From Ettlia oleoabundans (Eukaryota; Chlorophyta; Chlorophyceae; Chlamydomonadales), in contig JAAMXP010000217.1 of NCBI GenBank assembly GCA_019693395.1, positions 1-41,469 of the forward strand: 41,469 nucleotides of DNA, read 5' to 3'. Made by a program: the position numbers and the translations under genes. Shown here piece by piece: positions 28,561 to 41,469 of the stretch; the first letter of the stretch is position 1; the number at the start of each line of letters is the position of its first letter. The notes under the pieces were generated by a model that had not been told where the DNA came from, did no database searches, and worked only from the letters and a program-made list of their open reading frames with translations.

Positions 28561-29659
28561 AAAAAATGGAGCGGTATGCGTCTTATAATTGCATTGCACC
28601 CTTGGCGCCAACCCATGGGCTGCCAACCTGGGCACCATCTCAAATGTCGCCGAACGACTCACCATCGCCCTCCTGTCACACAGTTGGGCGGTGATGGGCA
28701 CCTGGTCTTGCGCAGGGCAGACCCGGATGGTTTCGGCTGCCTTTTCTACTGCAACAATCGGCTCCGTTAAGCACACAGCTGTTCACCCGTACTCGTCTAT
28801 TATCGGCTGTAGGGGACCTAAGTGATGCGCCACTTCACCACTGCCTGAACTGCGTGGCCTACTACAGGAATGAGCTGTGATTAGCGCATCAGAAAGAACA
28901 ACCGTTGCCGCTTAGCTAGTGGCAGTAGCGCCAGTGTCCAGGGACTGCTGAAAAGGTTGCCGTCTCTTCAACTCTGCTGGGTGCGTTCTAAACTCGCTGA
29001 CTAACTTGGTCAGGGCGTGCAGGACGAGGGGCGCGCGTGGTAGAAACCTTTCATTAGCAAAGTGCTAAAAACGGGGTTCAGCAGGATTATACTACGGGGT
29101 AGTTGGCAAAGGCACGCATACAAGCCACGACCGAGGGTAACTGGTTGTGACAATCTGCCCGCCATTAGGCGTTGCCATGGGTGTTGCCATGGGCATTGCA
29201 ACCCCTTTTAATGAATCTTGTGCCTTTCTATTGTGGGGGGCATGAACAAACTCAACACCCACGGCAGTTCAGCCCTTCTGTGTACACACAAATGTGTATT
29301 CTCCTATGCCAGGAGGCGGCCACCCTCACTCAATGTGCACCTTCACTGGGAATGGCGGCCAATTCCGGAGGACCAATGCCTGCCAGTGGTCCAGGCCAAA
29401 ATACATCACAGTCTGAGGAAGTCATGGCAACAGGAGCATCGGCCTGGTGGCGTTTTGAGTTGATGTATTCCATCTTGCGGGATATGTCTTGATGCTTCTC
29501 AGTAATCCCAACATGCCCTTGCAAGCTTGCAGCTAACCAGGCACAGCACGGGCCTTTGTGTTATGCAGCACCAGAACGTTCGTTAACAGACGAAATGCGA
29601 TGGCTGCTGCCAGCTGGTTCGCCTTTTTTCAAATGCGCTGTGCAGCTGCTGACCCGCCA

Positions 29660-32600
29660 CTACTTGATATGCGCGATTGTGCAGCCGCCATTGCTTGCCT
29701 CAGCTTCCTCAAGCTTCTCCACACGTGGATGCTGGCGCAGCATGTTGAGCACGGCAGCCCGCACACGTCCGGTGCCCACACCATGCACCACAAACAACGT
29801 CCAGCCCGAGGGCGCCGACAGCGCCGCTGCCTGCACCTCTGCCGCTGCCTCTTCAGCCCGCTGGCCCCGCACATCCACCGTGTTGCGACTAGTCTGGATG
29901 GCCATGCCAGGCGGAGAGGGGCGGTCAGCACCACCGCTGCCACTGCCGCTGTCGCTGTCGCTGCTGAGCAGGCCTCGGGCCCGAAGCTGCTTAGAGGCGG
30001 CTCCCAGGCTCTTTGCAACGCTGCTGCCGGGTCGTCGGCTGCTGCCTCCGCTGCTTGTTGCTGCCTGCTGCACCATCTGGCTGCCCGCTGGTGCCAGATC
30101 ACTCAGCCGCAGCTCCACTGTAAGTGAGCCCACACGCACACACACCTTGCCGCCGCTCCGCGCTGCAGCTGACACGACCTTGCCGGCAGCGCCACCCATC
30201 TTTAGCACGCGCACTGCCTCGCCCTCGACAGGTCGCCAGTCCCCTCCCACTGCGCCATTACTGCTGCTGCCGTGGCTGCGCTCTTCCTCTGCTTCCTGCA
30301 AGCTACTGGCGCTGTCATCTGCAAGCCCTGTGCCACCCCACTGCAGCGCAGCAGTTGCAACCCCTGGTTACCGGTCAACACAGGAATGACGGGCACAAAT
30401 TCACGTCAACTTCACATCAGTCAGGCAGCACAGCTGGCACAACCAGGCGACGTGATCTCCACCAGCATCCACATCCACTGATTACCGGCATCCCCTCCCA
30501 TATGGTCATGCAGCTGCACCAGCTGTACAGCTTGCTGGCGCGCTCCCAACACCCGCCCGCCTGCTGCCTCACATTTGCGGCTGCCCTGAGCCCCATGAGC
30601 CGCACCGCCGCCGACTCTGGCGCCGCCGCATCCTGCTCCATCACGCGCAGACGCTCCTCAGCCTCCTGTACTGCCAGCCGCCCTGCCCGCACCTCGGACA
30701 ACAACTGCTGCACCGCCTTCTGAGCCGCGACATCCGCACCCTTCAACTTTGCCACCTCCTTTTTCAGGCCCGCCTGCCGCTGCTGAGCCTGCTCAAGCTC
30801 ACGCTGCGCTGTTGCAGCGGCAGACTCATAGGCGGCACGGGTGGCAGCCGCCTGTGCTGCTGCCTGCCGCGCCTCCTCCAGCTCTTCCACGAGCGAGGCC
30901 TGCAGCAGCTGCGAGCGCTTACCTGCCGCCTGGCCGGACTGGTGCAGCTGCTGCGCCACCTGCAGTGGCAGGGAGAAGAGGTGGCGCAGTAGGGGGTTTA
31001 TGCGGGCGCCGCACGCCTGTTCTGGCCAACCCTGGTCATTCCAAGCGCCCTCTCTCTAACAGTGCATAATTCTTTCTGATGATCTTGGCAGTACCCCTCA
31101 GGTGACATGAAGCAGCGTGCTTGAACGAATGCAACGAATCAATAGGCAGGGTAGCGGACAGGGAGGCCTCACCTCTCGTGCTGCCGCAACCACCGCGGGT
31201 GAGAAGCCCAGGCTTTGTGCCACCGCCAACGCATTGCTGTCTCCGGCGGAGCCCCACAGCAGGCGGTAGGTGGGGCGCAAGCTGGCCACGTCAAACTCCA
31301 CATTCGCATTCACAAATCCCGGTGTGCTGGCAGCCAGGTCCTACGAACGAGGGCAGGAAGTGAAGGGAGAGGAGTGAGGGACAGGGCCAGGCATTGGTGG
31401 TCTGCCGACTGTGGCGGCCATGGCAGTAGCAGAGTGGAAGATGGGCAGCGCAGCAGCTGGCCCTGCTACTGTTGGAGTTTGCATAGGCGGTGCATGGACC
31501 TTTTGCCCCTTATTCGCAGCACCACCCACCTTGAGTTCTGCATGGTGTGTGGTGGCGTATGTGAGGGCCGCCTGTCGCTGCAGCCGCTCCAGCAGCGCCG
31601 CTGCCAATGCTGCACCCTCTGCGGGATCGGTGCCGCTGCCCACCTCGTCCAGCAGCACAAGGGACTGCGGCAGGGAGAAAACAGGGGAGTGGGGGAAGAC
31701 TTGGGTTTACCGTTGGATTGTGGCGCTGTGCAGCGTTTGTGTGCGGCAGGATGGCTGTGAGATTGTGGTGCACCGGCAATCGAAGCGGCATGGCTGACGG
31801 GCTCAGGTAGGTGGCAGAAGCTGTGTCACATCTGCACTGAGTGATGGTGATGACATGGCAGCACTGCACAAGGGATGCTTGCAGGCACAACTGCTTCTCT
31901 CTGACTAATGGCAAAAGAGGAGTTGTGCGTTCCTTCCCTCCCACCCGCCCACCTGGCTGGTTGCGGCTGCCAGCACGTTGCGTATGCGCCGCAGGTGTCC
32001 GCTGAAGGTGCTGAGGCTCTGCTGCAGGCTCTGACCGTCGCCCAAATCCGCAAGCACTCGGTCAAACCACAGCAGGCCCTGCACCTGGCCATGATGCTGC
32101 TGCGTCTGCTGCGGTGGCGCCTGGGGCAGGAAGAGCCCTGCCTTAGCCATCAGGCAGGACAGGCCCAGGGCTTTGAGGGAGGCGGTCTTGCCACCGGTGT
32201 TGGGCCCTGTCACCGCAACCACCTTCACTCCTGGTGGCACAGTCAGATCAACAGGCTGTGGCAGCGGCGCCCGACCAGCATCTCCTGTCGCCTGGGCATC
32301 TCCTGCGGCGCTGCTGCTGCTGCTGCCTTTGCCGCATCGCGGCAGGCTGCTGCCCACTGGGCCGGCAGGTTGGGGCGCCGCTGCAGCCGCAAGCTCAGGC
32401 ACTAGGGCCAGATCCGTCAACGGTCTGCAGCAGGGGCAACTTACTGCGCTGACTGGTAAGCAAAACGTTTCCAAACAGAGGTGATTTATGTGCAGATGCA
32501 GTCTGTGATTGGCACTGCCAGGTGTGGCCTGGCATTGCTGCCTCATGGTCACAACGGGCAACACAGAGGGAAGGACGGCACAGGGCTCACCCAGGTGAAT

Positions 32601-35118
32601 CCAGCTCCGCCTGCTGCTGCTGCTGCTGCCGCGGCTGTTGTAGCATCTCCTCCGGCACAGGCGGCGTGGACAGCTGCGGCAGGCAGGGCTGCAGCAGCAG
32701 CGGGTGCCAGGCACGGGGCAACTGCACGGGGCCACCTGCTGCCGCCTCCTCAGGTGTGAGGAAGCGGGGTGGTGAGGTGGCACCCATCCAGGCTGCGTGG
32801 CGGGCGCGAGCGGAGGCGACATCCAAGGCTGTGATGCTGCTCAGCACGCTGCGCAGCTGGCGGGCATGCTGTGCAACCTGCATTGGCCATGTGTGCAGTA
32901 GAGCACCTGTGTCAAGACAGGGTGGTGAAAACAGGTAATCATCTGTGACGCTCTCCAAAAGGCAACAGGCAAGGACATAGGTGGAGGCGAATCTGGAGAA
33001 ACGATAACGCAGGCCCGGCCAGCCCGCCAGCCCGCCAGCCAGGCGGCGGTGTCACCATGTTGCTGAGCGCCATCAGAACCGCCGCCTCCTCCTCCGCCTC
33101 CCGCCCCGCCAGCGCCATCTCAGCGTTGTTGAGGGCAACTGCAGGCTGCAGCCGAGCCAGGCCCAGGGACGCAGCTTGTAAAGTTTGAAGCGGCATCATC
33201 CTGACAAGCATATGACACCACCATACAGCATCACTCCAAACCTATAGATAGAGGGCACATCTTTCCTGCCTCTCAGCCTGTCCTCACCCTCTTCCCCCCC
33301 TCCCCCCCCCTGCCTGCCCCTGCTCACCTGCGGCTCCATGTATAGCGTGCTGCCCGAGGTTGATGTGGCAAGCGTGACTGAGCCCCGTGGCAGCTCTCCC
33401 TGCCGCCCTGCACGTACGGGGATGCACAGACGGTCGCGACGCACCACCACCTGCAGTAAGAAAGCACAAACAGAGGAGAGGTGCGCGCAGGTGAGGCTGC
33501 CGGGTGAGGACCAGTGTCGTATGAGGCACGCAGTTGAGAAATCGGGAGGCTGATGGACGCTCAAAGGCAGCGCAACACTTGACAGCTACCCTAGTACAGG
33601 AGCTGCAACGGCAGATGCGCCCATGCGCAGCCTGAGCGCCGCCGTGTAGGCTCCCCTCTGCCACCGTTGCCGGCCCCCGGTTTGCCGCCTCTTGCTGCCC
33701 CCAGAGTTCGCAACACTCGCCTGCGGCCGCTCACTGATGCCTTGCGCGTGGGCTAACCGCGCCCAGCGCTCCATCTCCGCCCGCAGCTCCTGGCTATTGC
33801 GGCGCCGCTGCTCCCGCACCTCGGCCAGTGCAGGAGAGGCGGTGTCCAAGATGCGACCCTCGCCCGGCTGCACAGCACACACGGAGCCCAAGGCATGCGT
33901 CAATTTGTAGCTGGCGTAAGATCGGTGCTCGCAGCTAGACCTCGTGCCAGGCGCATGTCAGGCTGGGGTAGCAGGACATGCATCCACAGTTGCACAAGTG
34001 GCATCAAGCAGCCCCCAGGGACGCCCTCCAACTTGCGCATGCCCCACTGGTTTGCAGCTGCAACTGTGCAACTTGCATGTGGGCACCGGTGCTGCCCAAC
34101 CCTGCACCTGCACCACCTAGTCACCAACCTGAATGCACTGCTCAATGGCGCGCTGCACCTCAGGCAGGCCGCTGCCTATGCCAGCAGCCAGCTCCAACAG
34201 CGCCACAAACTGGCCATCCCCTCCCCGATGCTGGCCCTTCCTCTGCTCTTGATCTTGCTGCTGCTGCTGCTGCGTCAGGCAGTGCTGTAGGCGTGAGGAG
34301 GCGGCCAAGGTGGTAGCCACCGCCCCCAGCACCAGTGGGTGCAGCACTCGTTGCTGGACCGCAGCCTCAACTGCCAGCCGCACGTCATACACACCCTGGA
34401 ACCTGCGAGGCCATGCAAGGGGGTCGATACATGGTGCACGAGGGAGGCAGGCAGAGAGAAAGGGAGGTAATAAGGAAGGTGCAAGCTCTGGATGCATGCA
34501 CGGGGACAAGCCTTCAAGGCGGAGGGCGTTCCAGGTGTCTAGTAAAAGTAGGACGGATGCCGTGACCAATCATGTATAAAATTCAAGCAGAATCGAAATT
34601 AGTGGTCCCTCAAGGCATAGTACACGGGCCGCTTACCAACCCCCCACTTACTCCAGCTGTGCCCGCTGGGCCTCCTCAGTTTGCTGCAGCAGCCGCTCGC
34701 TCTCCTGCTGGCTGCACCCCAGCGGCAACGCACAGCGGAGCGCCACCTCTGCGCCCATGGGTGTTTGAGCAAAGCAGGCCACCTGGTAGCAGAGAGCCGG
34801 CCACTCCAGCAGCTCGAGGGACTCGCGCTCGGCTGCCGCCACGGCATCAGCATCGACGGCGGCATATGTGGGTGCGGCAGCGCTTTGAGCCGCATAACTT
34901 GGTGGCTGCACTGGTGAGTTTGCAGCCTGGGGCACTACTGCATGCAATGCCTCCATACGACCCGAGGTGGACGCTTGCAAAGCAGGCTGGGAGGTTCTGG
35001 GGCCGCCAGGCCACGGTCGCCGCCTCCTGCCGCCACTGCCGCCAAGGGAGAGGTGAGCCCTGACATTGCCCACCACAGCCTGCTGCTGAATTGCTATTGG
35101 CTGCAATGATGAAGTCAT
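29660..35118 (-). CDS. MUTS2: MutS2 family DNA mismatch-type ATPase with Smr domain, probably organellar
   Basis: MutS2 ATPases bind branched nucleic acids and, in bacteria, act on recombination or on stalled ribosomes; plant and algal forms are usually chloroplast proteins. Eleven exons join in phase to 1,061 residues: 34652-35118, 34129-34402, 33721-33867, 33328-33450, 33056-33145, 32591-32877, 31953-32424, 31530-31664, 31173-31340, 30573-30959, 29660-30295. The first about 55 residues are Arg/Ser/Gln-rich, like a transit peptide. Core elements: [55 protein letters not shown], Walker [28 protein letters not shown], Walker [17 protein letters not shown] and ATTHHAELK (the usual Tyr after the His is His here). 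A long coiled coil follows (exon 30573-30959). The C-terminal Smr domain has [11 protein letters not shown] and [15 protein letters not shown] and ends at a TAG. It starts 305 bp from the divergent hexokinase gene. Confidence 0.93.
33451..33720 (-). other. Probable GC-AG intron in MUTS2
   Basis: The exon ending ISERPQ is followed by GCGAGT, a GC-donor-like site. Use of this site keeps phase 0 into [15 protein letters not shown], exactly where MutS2 family proteins are contiguous. A GT donor five bases farther in gives the wrong phase. Confidence 0.6.
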
Positions 35119-35423
35119 TTAAGCTGCTCAGCGAATCGAAGGCAGACTTGGCAGGGTGCCAGCCCTGGCTGACCAACAAGCAACCCCCGTAACCGTGGTG
35201 GGTTCCAGTGTCCTTCACCGCTCCGCAATTTCAATTACGCCCACTAGTGTAACGTATATTTGATATATCCTTCCCGTTCTCTTCCCTGGTGCGTCATGCT
35301 TTGCTCCTCGCCAATGACGAGGACTTCCATGTGGTCGGCCTCGGCAACCCGAGTCGCAGTGTGTTGATCACAACTTAGGATACGCAGCTGATCGTAACAC
35401 ATTGCCTTCTGGCGAGTAGGCGT
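35119..35423. promoter_or_regulatory. Divergent promoter region between MUTS2 and hexokinase
   Basis: The two start codons face away from each other, so both promoters and 5' untranslated regions must lie here unless upstream non-coding exons exist. A locally A+T-rich patch (TATATTTGATATAT near 35254-35267) stands out from the surroundings and could be a TATA-like element. No other motif was recognised. Confidence 0.45.
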
Positions 35424-39000
<3,577 letters not shown>

Positions 39001-39028
39001 TGGCTGTGAAAGGCAAAAGCGTGTATCA

Positions 39029-39034
39029 AATAAA
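39029..39034 (+). terminator. Possible polyadenylation signal of hexokinase
   Basis: AATAAA occurs 29 bases after the hexokinase stop. Chlorophyte genes more often use TGTAA, which I do not see nearby, so this assignment is tentative. Confidence 0.35.
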
Positions 39035-39232
39035 CCCGAATACCAGGTTTTGCAAAACTCTAAGTGAAGTCTTCACCTTCAGTCAATGCACCTGGGCTAG
39101 AGTTAATTGGCACGACCGCGTGGAACAGCATCGTAGCCCCGCCCGCCAGGTCGCCAGCTATGAGCAACCGCTGGCTGTGGATGTTGTTTTGGCATCCGTC
39201 ATGGATACATTCGTTTGGCACTGCCTAAGCTA

Positions 39233-41469
39233 ATGCGACGAGCAATCAGCCCTGGGCCACCATGTCTCCGCAACTCGATAGCCTCCCAAGGCGCACTGCT
39301 GCAGCACTCGCGTTGGGAAGGTGCAAGTAGGTGCAAACTGCCGCAACCTTTCGTTCCAGTACCTGCGGAGCTAACGACAGCAGGGCAAGGGCGGCGCTTC
39401 GCCGGGCGGCGCTCGCCATCCTTGGCAGCAGTGGCAGCAGCTGCGGCAGCACCAGCAGGTGCACAGAGCAGCGCTTCTGTCAAGGCGCAGCAGCTGTTAG
39501 GGTTCACAGCCATGGACTTGTCCAAGGGGTTGGAAGTAATCGGCGTGGTCGAAGAAGTGAGCAGTTGGACGGTAACACTGCGTCTTACGTGGCACCGGTC
39601 AGATTGTGCTGTGTGCGAGTCACTCTCCATCAACGCTGTCCGTGTTGTACACATGCACCATTCTTGTGCAGCTGTACTTCCTCTGTTCCCAGTCTGGCAG
39701 GGTAGGCACTTTCTGCTCAGCCTCCAGCACTTTGGCTGACACTAGCCCACAATACCTGGTTTGGTGTCTGGCTCCTTTCCGCAGGTGCAGGGCAGGGCGG
39801 AGACGGGGCAGGCCCAGTCGCTGCTGCGTGTCTGCTCTGTGGCTGGCCATGATGAGGGGAAGGGTGTCCCACGGGAGGAGCACCTGATACCTTATGTGCC
39901 GCAGATTGTGCCCAGCGTCGACCTATCGGCAGGTGACCGTAGGTGGTCTCAGACAGCAGTGGGATGGGAAGCCGTCTTTGACTGCCATGGCAAGTGCATG
40001 TTTTGTGATGAAGACCTTCTAACCGTCCATGTTACCACCCTCTGAGTCCTTGCCGCATCAAAAGCAGGCAGCATGGGTGGCTTCTGTGGGTGGCAGGTGT
40101 GCATCACTTCCCACCCATTCGCCTTGATGCAGGCGTGGCGTACATCCAGCCGCCTGCCGGCCTGCTGGAGCTGGGCAGGCAGCAGAAGCTCATGGACACC
40201 CTAAGGTGGACCAGTGGGGGTTTGGGGGGTCCCACTGTTCCTGTGCTCCTTTACACTTTGTTCCCCGCCGTGGCCATCAATTGCAAAAAAAGTCGGTGCC
40301 TGCCTGGCTTTTTAGTGTCGGTGCATGGCTTTCTTCCTGCTTTCCTGCACCCCCAACATGCCATGTGCAGCGCCTGCTTCCTTGGTCCCTGCAGGCGTGA
40401 CCTTCAGCCCTTCACCCACCCCAAGCCCCTCAGCGTGCTGCAGCGCATGGGCCTGCGTGTCATGCCTACGTCAGCACAGCTGATGGCAGCGGGGCGGCAA
40501 GACCTAGTGGCTGCTGTGCGCAGGGCAGGAGGTTTCTTGGAGGTTGCACAGGTGAGGCCTGCCCCTGCATGGCACCCACACGGTTTTGGCCTGCTTGATG
40601 TGCCTGGCCGCCTGCTTGCCAGCCTGCTGAATGGCTTGGCTGTTTCAAGCATCGGGCCGTGCTTACAGCATGCTGGAGCTGTGGAACAGCTTCAGCACCC
40701 GTCATTGCTGCACGCAGCTGGCCTGCATGAGCACCCTTGCAGCCAGGCATTCTGCACCACTCACTGCATCATTGCCACTGCTGTGACCTTCGTCCCTCGG
40801 CTGCACTGCCAGGCACTGGGACTACGCAGCCAGCGCAAGCCTGCTGGGTACTGGGACGATGAAATAAACCTGAGTGGGTGGGGTTGGTGGGGTAGGTGTG
40901 CGACTTGCATACATGTGCACACTAGGGTTTGAATCTGGCCAAGCTGGTTGAGCTGGGAGGTTGGTAGGTGGGCTTGTCAGCTGTTTAGCCGGCAGAGTGG
41001 TTCACCCAGCAGTTGCCCACCTGGGTGCCCTGCGGTTGCCAGCTCCTTGCACGGAGTCCTGCCTGCTTCTACTCTGCTTCCTGCCCCCTTCATCTCCCAA
41101 GCGCCACCTTGCACCAATCTCACCGCTCTCTTACTGCCACCTTGCACCCATTTGCGCCACTGTCTGCTCGGGTGGTTGTGTGTTGCAGACGAGGAGCTGA
41201 CTCTGTTTGTGGCGGCTCACTGGTCCAAGTTCAAGGACCCCGAGAGCCGGCAGAACTACTGGTACAACCAGGTGGGGCTCCAACCACAGGTGCCTCCTCA
41301 GCTCCACGTGGTCGACACTCATGCACTGTGCACTGGGCACGTTGACTCACATGGACGACCTGGCCTCCTCTTGCTCGGCAGGCTCCCTCTGGAGCCACCT
41401 GCCATGTTGTGAGCTTCTGGTTGCATGAGTCCTGCAGCACCGGCCCGCTGCTGCGTGCCCCCACCCACC
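39233..41469 (+). CDS. RimM-family PRC-barrel protein with helical and WW-like C-terminus (3' end outside window)
   Basis: RimM proteins assist maturation of the small ribosomal subunit; the plant organellar relatives carry extra C-terminal sequence. Exons 39233-39556, 39785-39932, 40133-40205, 40395-40551, 40813-40873 and 41189-41271 join in phase; a further exon may begin at 41382. The first ATG (39233) opens an Arg/Ala/Ser-rich leader that looks like a transit peptide. The PRC-barrel part reads MDLSKGLEVIGVVEE, SLLRVCSV, EEHLIPYVPQIVPSVDL and AYIQPPAGLLELG, matching my memory of the Arabidopsis RimM-family protein. The usual N-terminal RimM barrel is not visible. Next come MPTSAQLMAAGRQDLVAAV, ALGLRSQRKPAGYWDDE and, at the last complete exon, HWSKFKDPESRQNYWYNQ, which resembles the first half of a WW domain. 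It follows hexokinase by 232 bp on the same strand. Confidence 0.7.

Larger units (their letters stand above)
25116..29659. other. 4.5 kb gene-poor interval
   Basis: This lies upstream of the TWD40-type gene and downstream of the MutS2 stop. No complete gene could be built. It contains the two interrupted hydrophobic reading-frame traces listed separately, a small stem-loop and a short tetranucleotide repeat. The part at 28.8-29.6 kb is less GC-rich than the flanking genes and shows nothing I can name. Confidence 0.4.

Overview
The window is nuclear DNA of a green alga, most likely a Chlorella-like trebouxiophyte. It is GC-rich. Genes lie on both strands and are split into many short exons by introns of about 90-300 bp, with donors mostly GTGGGT, GTGAGC or GTGCG. 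The products are plant-type: a TPLATE/TSET-complex subunit, a membrane-anchored 500-residue hexokinase, a MutS2 with a transit-like N-terminus, and an organellar RimM/PRC-barrel protein. All gene models were built by hand from splice sites and reading-frame phase. Family names come from motif recognition and memory of family sequences, not from a database search.

Layout. (1) 113-1695 (+): C-terminal exons of ORC6, cut by the left edge. (2) 1910-2809 (-): an unrecognised protein. (3) 3433-6187 (-): a seven-exon coiled-coil protein. (4) 6.2-8.2 kb: no confident gene. (5) 8248-13650 (+): a complete RECQ5-type RecQ helicase of 12 exons, whose last exon ends in a TFIIS N-terminal (LW)-like domain. 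(6) 14190-25115 (-): a very large TPLATE-complex beta-propeller/alpha-solenoid protein of the TWD40-1 type, about 25 exons, convergent with RECQ5. (7) 25.1-29.6 kb: gene-poor, with two runs of interrupted hydrophobic minus-strand reading frame. (8) 29660-35118 (-): complete MutS2 with a C-terminal Smr domain, 11 exons in phase. (9) 35424-39000 (+): complete hexokinase, 10 exons in phase, divergent from MutS2 across about 300 bp. (10) 39233-41469 (+): a RimM-family PRC-barrel protein followed by a helical region and the start of a WW-like motif, cut by the right edge.

There is no operon logic here; the genes are independent eukaryotic units. Three of them (ORC6, RECQ5, MutS2) handle DNA, in the nucleus or an organelle, but nothing suggests their proximity is more than chance. 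The most unusual item is the architecture of the RecQ helicase: a helicase core with an altered aromatic loop joined to a transcription-factor-type LW domain. Three introns appear to use GC-AG borders. Simple repeats, the largest an (AC)40 tract, sit inside introns.
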